Assembly: GCA_016748015.1 (NCBI GenBank)
Contig: JAAOMT010000703.1
Location: 1,134,445-1,198,444 of the forward strand
DNA length: 64,000 bases
Source of the DNA: Geosiphon pyriformis
Taxonomy: Eukaryota; Glomeromycota; Glomeromycetes; Archaeosporales; Geosiphonaceae
Direction of reading: 5' to 3'
The notes beneath the pieces were generated by a model. It was given only the letters and a program-made list of their open reading frames with translations, did not search any database and was not told where the DNA came from. The first letter of the stretch is position 1, and each line of letters opens with the position of its first letter. This document shows, in pieces, positions 26,332-36,697 of this stretch. A program made the translations under genes and the position numbers.

Positions 26332-28278
26332 GTGGCAACTATTGGAACAATAAGAAAGAACCACTCCTCATACAGAAAAGCACTATTTCAATACTTTCGA
26401 AAAGACCTAAGAATACCAGCAGAAACTGCTTATGCAGAAAGTAATTTTTGTAACTATATCAACGCAAAAATCGACTGCTTGTTAGGCCGCACAACTAATA
26501 TAGGAAAACTTGGAGAACAAATCTATCAAAGCTTATTAGGGTACTCAACAGCCACAACTACCTGAGCAATCACTGAAACTCTGCTTATAATCAATACAGA
26601 CATTAAATATTACATGGCACAATGATTCTCTCAAGTACAACAACCAATGGAATCCGACCTTGAGGAATACAAAGACAAATCCAACAATCCCATAACTGCC
26701 CAAGCCAAGTTCACAGTCAATAAGAAACCAAGGTTCCTCTCTCCAACAACTCTATTATACCATCAAACACCCCAAAGTAGAATTGTATTCAACCCACCCC
26801 CAGAAACCCAGTCAGAAACACCATAAACTTCTGGAAATCCACACCCTTGAAATCAACACAATTGGACCAAATTACTAGGAGAATATGGATTGCTGTTTGG
26901 AAATCTTATCCCAGCAGCCAATCAAACAGAAGAAAACCTGTCAACTTGGGAACAGCCACCAGCACAAAACCTAGCAGAATCAGCATTTTCCCTAACAGAA
27001 GAAACAGCTATCTTACAATCTATTGGTTGAAGCAACAAAAGAAAGCAACCAGCATTAGCACCTGGAGAACACTCGAATACACAGACACCAATTCCTTTAA
27101 ACATAACCAGTAACACCCCACTCATTAACCGGATCATAACTTATCAGGATATTGCTAAATTGGAAAAATTCTCTGGTGAAAAAGATAATGCATATTCTTG
27201 GATTGCGGATGCCAAGAAAGCAATTACTGCTAACGGTTAGAACAATGACTGCACAATTTAGGCACTGCCATTTTTTTTGACCAGAACAGCCAATTTGTAG
27301 TACTAGAGCCTTGTAAAGAAGTCTACCTCCTTTACAGAGTTTAAACTCACATTTCTGCAATACTTCTGTGATCTCAATACATTAATCCGATTGCAAAATC
27401 AATTCAACATAATTAAACAAAAAGATCATAAAACAGTAACTACTTATTTCGGACAATTCAATTAAATCCTTCATCAAATATTAGCTATCGAAAGAGACTA
27501 CTACACTACGGCACAAGTTCTTAATCAATTCATTAAAAAATTGCAGAGTAGTATTCTAAGATCCATAAGATCCTGCCATCCGACCAGTTTACAAGACATC
27601 CTCACTCTTACTCACAATTTTGAGTCTGCAGAACAAGAAGTAAACCATACCCAAGCCATTAATTTAGCCATTAATGGAACCTCTGACATCAATGCAAAGA
27701 TAACCCAATTGAGTGAGAAACTAACTCAGAAAATTGAGGGATTCTTAGCTGGAACTACAGGAACTTACTAACCACCCCAACGGAGAGAAAATAACAACAA
27801 CAGCAGATATCCACAGCAACAGAACCATCAGCAACAGCAACAACCTTGGAGATCTGATTTCTGCAACTGTTACTACTGCCAGAAACCTAGACACATCACC
27901 TGTGACTGCAGAAAGAAAATCATAGACCAAAATCAAGGAAACTCATATCAGCAACCCAGATATTAGCAAAACATGGTGCCCCAATATTCCATACTTCAGA
28001 ATCAATTGTCCCAATATGCACAACAAGTTCTATACACTCAACCACTGCCCTAGAATTATTATAAACCACCACCAATGACACAAGCAATCTCTCACTATCA
28101 AACTTTTTCTTACAGCCCATCCAGATCTTGAGCTATAGACTATAATCAGGGATGGAGGAATCCCAACAACAATCAGGTACAAACCAACAGTAGACTGTCT
28201 TGACCAATCCCTTATGGTCCTGCCCAATTTCAACCAATACCAACTGGATATCCGAATTAAGCTTCCTATCTCGGTCTT
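26332..28278 (+). pseudogene. Gypsy A gag polyprotein, broken by stops
   Basis: One mainly continuous frame starts with GTG at 26332 and reads RKNHSSYRKALFQYF; I see no clear ATG start. The capsid-like region (27120-27770) shows LEKFSGEKDNAYSWIADA and FESAEQEVNHTQAINLAING. A zinc knuckle follows at 27863-27905 (CYYCQKPRHITCDC, C-x2-C-x4-H-x4-C). The C-terminal part is rich in Gln, Pro and Tyr. In-frame stops sit where Trp (TGG to TAG), Gln or Arg would be expected, as with G-to-A and C-to-T change. Small frameshifts occur near 27270-27350. Gag forms the particle that carries the element RNA. Confidence 0.8.
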
Positions 28279-29100
28279 ATGGAAAACCAGGGTTTTGATA
28301 AATCTACATCTGTAAAAGGAGGGGATGTAGAACAAATCTCCCAACCTTCCAAGCAAACAAAAAGCAATATTTCACCAGCCATTATTACCAAAGACACCAT
28401 CCTAGCCACCATATTTTCTTTTGACATCAATAAATTGAATACCCATAGCCTTTTTAGTGGAGCAGCCATTAATCAAGATAAACCAATAACGACCTTATAC
28501 ACTGATGCCAAAATCAAAGGAATAGACATTAAATTAATTCTAGATAGTGGATCAGCCATTAGCATAATCATGAAGCAGCTCATAGACCAATTAGGTCACC
28601 AAGTAGACTGTGCTGTTACTATTCAGATCATTACAGCGGATAGAAACACAAAAACCCTGATAGAAAAAATTGACAACTTCCCCTTCGAGATTAATGAAAT
28701 CCAAATCCCTACCAAAGTACTCATCATGGAAGCTACTCAATATCAAGCTCTAATAGGAAACAATTAGTTGTCAAAAGCCAATGCTACTCTCAACTGGAAC
28801 ACCTAAGAACTTCAACTCACATTTAACGGACAGCATGCCCAAGTTTCAGCTATGTGTGAACACTTTAAAACCCAACATACTGAGCAACCTCTTATTGAAT
28901 TTGAAGACACATCATTGCCACCAACCATCGAGACCTATCAGGTTTCATGGGCAGATAATTATTGAACTGAACTACTCCCACTACCAATCTGAAAAGAAAA
29001 AGAAAAAGGCAGAGCTGAAGAAAAACCCCAATTGTCATTACTAGAATATGTAACCTTGGACCAAAGAAACTTATTTTAACAACTCCCAAGACTAATATGT
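28279..29100 (+). pseudogene. Gypsy A aspartic protease region
   Basis: The frame opens MENQGFDKSTSVKGG, continues from gag, and holds LILDSGSAISIIMKQL, the retropepsin active-site loop (DSG), at about 28535-28580. TKVLIMEATQYQALIGNN closes the domain near 28767. There a TAG stands where relatives have Trp (NDWLSKANATL). The flap and the second hydrophobic strand are recognisable. Past the stop the frame continues as linker with more stops. The protease would cut the Gag-Pol precursor. Confidence 0.8.
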
Positions 29101-29740
29101 GTCGATTATAAAAAAAAACTATCCACTATGGGTGCATGTATCAGGAACAACAAAAAATGGCCCACCATCACCAAATACTATTGCAGACCTTGTTTACTGA
29201 AAAAATTTGGACAACCAAAATAACAAGGCAAGTGAAACAACACGTCATGCCTTGCATGTGGTAAAATCCTGCCAGATAAAGGACTCTGGAATAATGTGCC
29301 TGGCAGAGGAGGAACATATGACGAGGCTTGTCAATACACTATATTAATCAATGATTGAGTACGAAAAGAAACTTCCATCGAGAATGCTTAGAAACAAGCA
29401 CTCAACAGGCTGGACAGTTATTCACATGATGACCACAAAATCTGGAGAATGGCAAGTGTCAAGGCTGAAGGCACCATGCCTGAAGAAATATGAGAAATTA
29501 AGGACAACTCTTGAATGCCTAAATATAATGAACCTGACTACCCCAAGGATGATTTCTTCACAGATAACCCAAATGTATTTCAGAACTGATATTAGGAATT
29601 GGCTCCAACTTGTAAAGAACAAGAGCAAAGGTTAGCTGATTTGAATACCAAACTGTGTGATCACTGTTTGATTCTCTGTCACTTTTAGTACTGCGACAAA
29701 TGTGATCTCATGTTCAATTCACTCCCAAGAATACTGTTTC
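29100..29740 (+). pseudogene. Gypsy A Cys-rich linker between protease and dUTPase
   Basis: In one frame with stops I see paired cysteines: YYCRPCLLKKFG (near 29180), SCLACGKILPDKG (near 29250), LCDHCLILC (near 29655) and YCDKCDLMFN (near 29690). The arrangement resembles small zinc ribbons. Gypsy B has a comparable Cys cluster at the same place between protease and RT. The function is unknown. Confidence 0.5.
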
Positions 29741-29909
29741 CAATCACTGAACTACCTGAGCCTGAAGAAAAAGAGATATTGATTACTAAGGACATGTTGT
29801 TTCAAGATTCAACTAAGGATACCAAAACAAAACAGTATCTCATATATCCCAATCTATTCAAAGAACTAGAGCTAAAATGATACAGTGACAATGAGAAAAA
29901 AATCTGCCC

Positions 29910-30325
29910 CAAAAGAGCACATGACACTAATGCCAGTTTTGACCTATGATACCCCAGACAATCACCCATTATTATAGCCCCACATTCTCTTGTAAAAATA
30001 GATCTTAAGATAGCATTAGAAATTCCTGTTAGTACAATGGTACAAGTTGCCTTTTGATCTAGTCTAGCCAAGAAAAAAATCGATGTAAAAGGAAGAATCA
30101 TCAATGCTGGTTACATGGAGAACATTATCATGATGCTATAGAACAATTTGGAAAGACTCTACAAAATAGAATCACAAGAAAAGATTGCCCAAGCTATCTT
30201 CCTACCCCTAGTCAAAATACCCCAATTAACCTTGGTAACAACCTGAGAAGAGTTAGGCCTCACTGCCCAAGGAATCAACAGGTTTGGATCAAGTGGAAGA
30301 GAAAACGTACCAGTTAATTTCACGG
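29910..30325 (+). pseudogene. Gypsy A dUTPase domain
   Basis: The frame starts KRAHDTNASFDL (family motif 1, usually with AG-x-DL). It continues with IDLKIALEIP, SSLAKK (motif 2), IINAGYMEN (motif 3), KIAQAIFLPL (motif 4) and GINRFGSSGR (motif 5, usually GFGS-S/T-G). All five trimeric dUTPase motifs are thus visible in order over about 135 codons. The motif 3 Asp is Asn and a motif 5 Gly is Arg, both G-to-A, and there are four in-frame stops. The enzyme would hydrolyse dUTP and limit uracil in the cDNA. It lies between protease and RT. Decayed copies sit in body1 and body2. Confidence 0.8.
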
Positions 30326-30673
30326 AGAAAGACAATGACCAGGTAGAATTTATTTACACTGATACCATTATCTTCATTTTTCTATACTGACAATACATCC
30401 TCAAGGTGAATTAAAAGATCCAAGATCAAGCCCTATTATTCGAAGCCAGTTCCGAAATCTGTTCCCTAGCTGATGTTGCTAATCTATACCTACTGGCCAA
30501 AGCCCATAAACACTTCAAAATCCCACAACCCAACAGAAGATGTCATTGAAATCCCTAAAGGGACCCTTGTCAGTTCCATATCTGCAGATATTTAGAATCC
30601 TGAAAAACCCCAGTCCATTCCAGATTTTGCACAATTATTCTTATTCTATAATATTATTTCACAAGTATGGAAT
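30326..30673 (+). pseudogene. Gypsy A pol, spacer between dUTPase and RT
   Basis: A broken frame reads ILKVN, IQDQALLFEASSEICSLADV and NLYLLAKAHKHFKIPQPN. It links the dUTPase to RT and must change frame before 30674. No known domain is visible. Confidence 0.5.
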
Positions 30674-31629
30674 TTGCCAAAAAAAAGTTACTTGTTTACA
30701 CCAAAAGAGATCAATAAATTGAATTTAGGAAATTTAAGTACCCTGCAACAAATGCAACTCAAAGTCCTTTTGAATCAGTATGTCAATGTCTTTGCCAGTG
30801 AAAATGAGTTTGAACACATCAACATTGTGAAGCATCAGATTGATACAGGAGATGCTCGACCAATTAAGCAACAAGCTTACCATGTACTCCCATCTGGCAA
30901 TAACTTAATTAAACAAGAAGTACAATGGATGCTTAATAACAGCCTAATCAAAAAATTGTTAAGCTCTTGGTCCTCTCCAGTAGTCTTGGTTACCAAGAAA
31001 AACGGAAAAGTACAATTCTGCATAGATTATCGAAAACTAAAAAGTGTTATACAAGAAGATAGTTATCCCACTTCCCTCATCCAAGAAATTCTGGACAATC
31101 TAAGGAAAAAGAAATGGTTCTCATTATTAAATTTAGCAAGTGGTTACTGGCAAGTTGAAATGGACTCCAAAGACAAAAAAAAACAGCATTTACTACTCGA
31201 GACGGAAACTTTGAGTTTAATGTAATGTTTTTTGGACTTTGTAATGCTCCTGCCACGTTTCAACACCTGATGGATGTAGTATACAAAAGAATCTTTTGGA
31301 AATCAGTAGTAGTTTACTTAGATGATATAAATGTGTTCTCCAAAACATTCAATGACTATTTGCTCCACCTGCAACAAATCTTCAAATGCCTTTATAGTGC
31401 TGAATTGAAACTCAATTCCGAGAAGTGCTTCTTTGGAAAAACCGAGTTAAAATTCCTAGGACATGTAATTGGCAAGGACAGAGTTAAACCCGATCCAGAT
31501 AAAATACAAAAAGTCAAGAATTTTCCAGCCCCAATCAACTTCAAAGAATTACGAGGATTTCTAGGATTGGCAGGATATTATCATCAATTTGTCAAAAATT
31601 TCTTGAACATCACAAAACCACTCCATTAA
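30674..31629 (+). pseudogene. Gypsy A reverse transcriptase, frameshifted
   Basis: The first frame (30674-31225) holds DARPIKQQAYHV, SWSSPVVLVTKKNGKVQFCIDYRKLK in two pieces and LLNLASGYWQVEMDSK. A run of nine A at about 31175-31183 shifts the frame. The second frame (to 31629) holds MFFGLCNAPATFQHLMD, the active-site box VYLDDINVFS (YLDD intact), FLGHVIGKDRVKPDP and LRGFLGLAGYYHQF. Length and motif order are those of Ty3/gypsy RT. One base change in the A run would account for the break. Confidence 0.9.
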
Positions 31630-32118
31630 TTGTTGTCCAAATATGTACTGTACTTGTAAAAAGAAGATCAACAGAAAGCATTTGACTATCTCAAGCAGCA
31701 ATTGATCATATTCCCAATCTTAATTTATCCAGATTTCACTAAACAGTTCATTGTCACTATGAATGCCTCAAAAAATGCTCTAGAAGCAGTCTTATCACAG
31801 ATAGGACTGGACAATAGAGAACACCCAGTTGCCTATGCTAGTCGTAGCACTAGCCTAGCAGAAAAAAATTACAGTACAACAGATTTGGAATGTCTTGCCA
31901 TTTATTGGGCCATACAGACTTGGAAACATTATCTCAGTCAACCATTTGATCTATATACCAACCACAAAAGACTTATTTGGTTACTCAACAATCCACAACT
32001 AGAAAAAAAATATGTGAGATGGAGTACTTATCTGCAACAATTTTCACTTAAAGTTTATTACAAGGAAAGATCCAAGAACACCAATGCTGACAGTTTGTTG
32101 AAGATGCCACAAACCTAA
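31630..32118 (+). pseudogene. Gypsy A RNase H
   Basis: The frame 31702-32118 reads IVTMNASKNALEAVLSQIG, then TTDLECLAIYWAIQTWKHYL, LYTNHKRLIWLL and NTNADSLLK. Compared with the family's TDAS, E, TDH and NAD acidic positions, the first Asp is Asn (TMNAS) and the Asp before His is Asn (YTNHK). Glu and the last Asp remain. Both losses are GA- to AA- changes, so the domain should be inactive. Confidence 0.85.
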
Positions 32119-32129
32119 TCCCAGACCAT

Positions 32130-33510
32130 GGACACACTCATTTATCAACAATTACATCAGTATCTATCGACACTATGTTTCAAGGAGATATTATCTCAAC
32201 AGAAACAAAGTACTATACAAAAACAAGCCCAAAATTATTTTATTCAAGACAACCAACTATATTGACGAAAACACCAAAACCACTCCACCCCACAATAACT
32301 AATCAAGAATAGTGAAAAAGAAACTATACTATATAGCATGTACTCAGATCCGACATCAGAACACTTTAACAAAGATGCTACCTTTGAAAGAACACTAAAC
32401 TTATACTATTGGCCAATGATGTACAAAGACATTTTCAAATATGTGCTCAATTATGATACATGCCAGCAAAGAGAAGGAGCAAGATCAACAGAACCACTTT
32501 GATTCATTCCAGTTGGAAATCCATTTGATAGAATCAGGATCAATTTAGTTGGTTCTTTCTCAATTACATTCAAAAGAAATTGGTATATTGCTGTAGCCAT
32601 TGATTATCTTACAAAATGGCCAGAAGTCAGAGCAATTCAAGTGGCTGATGCCAAAACAGTAGCCGAGTTCATACATCAAGACCTAATTTGCCGACATGAG
32701 TGTCCAAAAAAATTGTTATCTGATCAAGAAATGCATTTTGTCAATAATATGCTAACAGAATTAAGCCAACAGTTTGGTATAAAATGTTCTTTATCGTTAC
32801 CATACCACCCACAAACTAACGGACTGGTAGAATGGTTTAACCGAACACTGTGTGAAGCATTAGCAAAAATAAGTCAAGAAAACGAACAAGAATGGGACCT
32901 ATTCATACCTTCAATACTTTTTGCATACCAAACACTAAAGCAAAATATGACATACTTCACACTATTTGAACTAGTTTATGAAAGGAAAGCTATGTTATCT
33001 ATCGAACAAGAAATATTGTTTTATCCAACAGAAACAATCACTAAAAAGAATTTTAAAGCTACCTTGTACTACAGAATGTACTAGCTAATGGAAACATTAG
33101 AAAACAATCAAAGAACAACAGCTGATAACATTAGTAACACTTAAAAATAACAAAAAGAAAGACATAATAAACACTTATCAGAACAACCAATAGAATTCAA
33201 GATTGGAAACCAAGTACTGTTACATCATATGAAAGCTAAGAAACAGTGAAATGAAAAGTTTGACCCAAAGTGGGATGGTCCATTTCACATACATGAAGCA
33301 TTAGGAAATAGAGCTTACAAATTATGATTGGAAGACAGGATTTTAAAGAAAGTAGCACATGGAAATTGGTTAAAAATTTATCATGCAAAACAGGAATCAT
33401 TGTTATCAGTACCTCAACTAGGAACACAAATTTCATTAATTAGACCAGAAGATATACCACGAGATCTAGAACCAATCATTATCATTGAAATGTAGACAAT
33501 GGGCAGCAAA
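32130..33510 (+). pseudogene. Gypsy A integrase
   Basis: The H2C2 zinc region (32335-32480) reads MYSDPTSEHF and NYDTCQQRE: the first His and first Cys are Tyr. The catalytic core keeps the second Asp (LLSDQEMHF) and Glu (TNGLVEWFN). The first Asp is Asn (IRINLVGSF). The longest open part is 32641-33084. The C-terminal module with WDGPFHIHEALGNRAYKL follows near 33270-33330, and the frame ends near 33495. Stops at TGG and CAA-type codons are again transitions. Integrase inserts the cDNA; this copy cannot. Confidence 0.85.
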
Positions 33511-33799
33511 TTAAATTGAAGAATTCAAATATATATAGCATCTGAAAAGCAGCAAAAAATGATAGAAATTTCAACATGAACTTTTTAGATCAAATTTTAA
33601 AATTATCTAAACAATTATTTGAAACAATTCAAAAATCAATATCTCAAATAAAAATAACAATTGATAAAAAAGAGATACAGTACAAAGATAAGAGCAGGAG
33701 AGGGAAGGATAAGAATTCAATTAAAACTAAACATTCCCTTCTCTACTCACCATCTGAAAGGCAATATTGAAGGAAAAATTGCTTTTGGGTGGGAGGTGG

Positions 33800-34310
33800 A
33801 GAAGAAAGAGGCAAAGAATGAGAAAAAGGTTACAAAAGAAGATACTTGGTCTCCAAGCTTGAAAAAATAAAACAAGCTTTAGCTTGTGGGACCGAACTCC
33901 CTGAAACAGAGGAGTAGACACCTAACAACACCCAGGAATAGAAAGAAAGACTTTTTTTAGCTTATTGGTTCTACAAAATTGGAGAACAGCTTGACTTGAA
34001 AACACCATATGAAGACCTCAGCCAGAAAACATTCAACAAAGAAACAATACAACAAGTAGAAAAATTTGTAGAGAAAAACAACCTGACCCTACATTACAAA
34101 GCAGCATACTGACTATATGCCGCCTTCCAACATTGCCCAAACGTACTACTAAACAGATCTATGAAAACCATAACAGTTAACAACATAGGACAAATAACCA
34201 ATTAACAATTCAAAGACCTACAAAAGGCAATACTTGAGGCAACAATTGAACATTATATGAATGAAGCCACAATAACAGATACATATGGTTTTGCAGAAGC
34301 TCAATTTTAA
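33800..34310 (+). pseudogene. Gypsy A post-integrase frame, unknown protein
   Basis: A frame of about 165 codons with a few stops runs to a TAA ending at 34310, directly at the polypurine tract. It reads KLEKIKQALACGTELPETEE, LFLAYWFYKIGEQLDL, TPYEDLSQKTFNKETIQQ, LTLHYKAAY, FQHCPNVLLNRSMKTITV and ATIEHYMNEATITDTYGF. The wording is protein-like, yet I recognise no family. There is no membrane segment, so it does not look like an envelope protein. The decayed body2 shows the same region at 48160-48300 and after 49177. Confidence 0.45.
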
Positions 34311-34321
34311 AAAGAGAGAAA
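34309..34321 (+). promoter_or_regulatory. Polypurine tract of Gypsy A
   Basis: AAAAAGAGAGAAA lies three bases before the 3' LTR, the expected place for second-strand priming. Confidence 0.7.
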
Positions 34322-34324
34322 TAA

Positions 34325-34944
34325 TGTTATCCGAGTAAAAAAACCAATCCAAAGTTATGAAAAAACATGACCAAAACGTGACATAACACAGAATAGTGCA
34401 CAATAATGTTGGATAATGTATTATAACACAGGATAACACAGAATAGCACGCAATAACATAGGATAACATGTTATAATGCAGAATAACACAGAATAACATG
34501 TAATAACATCAGATAATGTGTTATAACATAGGATAACTAGCAATAACATAGAAAAATGAAGCAATAACAGAAATAACAAAGCAATAGCTAGCAATAGTGA
34601 GACAATTGAAAGCAATCCTGTAAAACCAAAAGAATGTATAAAAGCAAGTAGTTGTAGAAGTGAGAAAAAACAGACAAATAGATACAAATCTTTAGACAAA
34701 AATTAAATATTCATACTTCTTTATCATTTATTATCTTCCCTATTTCATCTTCTGAAATAAACCAATTATTAAAAAAATCAGAATCATGAATTCATGTTCT
34801 CGAACTTGGTGAAATTTACATGAATTAACCCTTGTCTTGTATCTTCATTCTAAGACAGATGCTCTTAACATAACTGTCTCAAACTATTAATGATTTGGAC
34901 CAATTGCTCTTGATCATAGTGATTGACGATACTAATTTATCTTT

Positions 34945-34988
<44 letters not shown>

Positions 34989-35384
34989 CTTATTTTTTTG
35001 TGGAGTGGCAACATAGTAAAATTGACTGTCTGAGAATAGACTTCGTGATAGCTTGGTAAAAGAGGGAAGCTCCTCCTAAGTTTTGGATATTAACATTATC
35101 TTGTTAGCTTACCAGAAGGGTGAAAAGACAATGCCAGACCCTAATGACTGTGCTTATTAGCTCAGAGAAGAAAGCTTACATTTACGGAAAACGTTGCAAT
35201 TGATGAAAGACAAACTCTGTGCCTTATAACCAAAGAACTCAACAGGTAAATTCACATTCAAAAATAGACCTTCAGAGACTGATAATCAAGACTAAGCCAA
35301 TAGAATTACACAGAAGACACATTCCCAATAATTGAGAGCACCAAATGTTACTAGTTCTATTACCCAACAAGTTTACCCATAACA
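34325..35384 (+). mobile_element. 3' LTR of Gypsy A
   Basis: It begins TGTTATCCGAGTAA and ends TACCCATAACA, where LINE2 ORF2 resumes. Its 10-bp array (34382-34551) has 17 units against 20 in the 5' LTR. That accounts for nearly all of the 32-bp length difference. A T run of about 50 bases lies near 34946-34990. Confidence 0.9.
34382..34551 (+). repeat. 10-bp-period tandem array in the Gypsy A 3' LTR (17 units)
   Basis: Units such as CATAACACAG, TATAACACAG, GATAACACAG and GATAACATGT follow each other at exactly 10 bp. The palindrome ATAACATGTTAT occurs at 34463-34474. Confidence 0.8.
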
Positions 35385-36697
35385 GCAGAAAAGACACTTC
35401 AGAACATTCCTAATAGTATGACCCTTATTCATCTCAAAGTTTTTTATCCTCCTATCTATAGCAGATCTAATGTTTGTTTTCTTAGCTGTCAGAGATTCAG
35501 CAAGTTTGGATACATAATATAACTTTCTAATGCCAGAGAGGGTAGAATAAACATGATTAGAGTCTGCATCAGAATCAATGAGATCTTGAACAACTGAGGC
35601 TTTGACACCATTCAAAGAGTCCCAGTGCTTCATAAGAGAGACAAAACTGACACTATTTCCTTCATGAGAGGCCTTGATAATTTTCGAAACCAAAAGTTCC
35701 AATCTGTGAAACTTTGAAGAAACTTTGGTAAACACACTGTCAAATTTCTTGAACCACTTTTTTTTAAATATCTCATTTGCCGAAAGCATCATTATCCTGT
35801 ATAAAACATCTCACATAACATCCAAGTCTGAGTGCTTGACAGCAGTAGCAAATTCATCAGAGAGCATTCCAGCATTGGCTGATGTAGCATTTTTAAAATT
35901 TTCTCACTTATTGACATCAGCACTCTTGAAATTAAACTTCCACTGATCCCTATTCGCTTGCTTGCAAAGAAAGTTCAACTGTATATTCAAAAGTCCACCC
36001 AAATCTACAGACACAGAAACAGCCCAATGGTCAGTATTAAAGAATTCCCCAATACTACACATATTGCAATTCACTACAGCATTAACCAAGTTTGAAGAAA
36101 TAAACAGAAAGTTGATCGTTTTAGCCACATCATAAGAGTTGGCTCAAATAAGAGTCTTAACAAAAAAACTACCACCAAAGGAGTTGACCAAACCAAAATC
36201 AAAACATTTTTTGAAACTGGCACACTTATGAGAACCATTTTTATTGAAGTTGCCATCCAGAATAACAAAAAAAGATTCATTTACAGCTTTAGCAATCATA
36301 AAGTTGATCTTACCAGCTTGGAAAAACCAAATTAACAAAGAAACACCAACATAGAGTCCCAAAATTGAAACAGAAAGTTTGTTTTTGAAAGTAGCCTAAC
36401 AGTAAGAAGCTGACCAAGAACCTCAGAAATTTTACACACATGACAAGCCAGAGAAATGTCCATAATAATGGTAACACCAGAACCTAAGTCACCAGAGTCC
36501 ACACCAGAAGTAAAAATCCAGACACCATCAAACCTATCAGCAATCTACAGACAAATCTTACTTTGCAACTTGGTCTCAGTAATAATTGAAATCAAATTGC
36601 CCATATTCTTGTGTCAATGAACAATATCCTCCTGTTTTGCAGAATTATTTATACTCCGAACATTGCAAGTAACAATTTTCCAAACTAGACTGATCAT
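35385..36697 (-). pseudogene. LINE2 ORF2, N-terminal half: endonuclease and linker, broken
   Basis: The ATG at 36697 reads MISLVWKIVTCNVRSINN, the start of the endonuclease. ISIITETKL, VWIFTSGVDSGD, SFFVILDGNFNKNGSHK and INFLFISSNLVNAV follow in three frames (36074-36660). The DGNFN piece has Asn where GDFN is expected. The linker (35373-35792) reads FKKKWFKKFDSVFTK, SSKFHRLELLVSKIIK and NKGHTIRNVLKCLFC, and is cut there by Gypsy A. ORF2 goes on at 25177. Confidence 0.85.
36694..36697 (-). promoter_or_regulatory. ATGA overlap of ORF1 stop and ORF2 start (LINE2)
   Basis: ORF1 ends ...PHLSQ followed by TGA (36696-36694), which overlaps the ORF2 ATG (36697-36695). The layout is identical to LINE1. 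Confidence 0.65.

Larger units (their letters stand above)
25178..35384 (+). mobile_element. Gypsy A: 10.2-kb Ty3/gypsy element with dUTPase, inserted in LINE2 ORF2
   Basis: It has two LTRs (1092 and 1060 bp, both TGTTATCC...CATAACA), a primer-binding site, gag, protease, a Cys-rich linker, dUTPase, RT, RNase H, integrase, a post-integrase frame and a polypurine tract, in that order. It splits LINE2 ORF2 between the codons for KCLFC and KVVLDH. The flanks are GTGG (25174-25177) and GCAG (35385-35388), a 4-bp duplication with two transitions. Many stops and several catalytic losses show it is not autonomous. Confidence 0.9.

Noticed and set aside
34940-34990. Run of about 50 T as a possible LINE tail or terminator
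   Set aside because: It lies within the LTR at the place where the 5' LTR has a T/C-rich run, so it is an expanded homopolymer.
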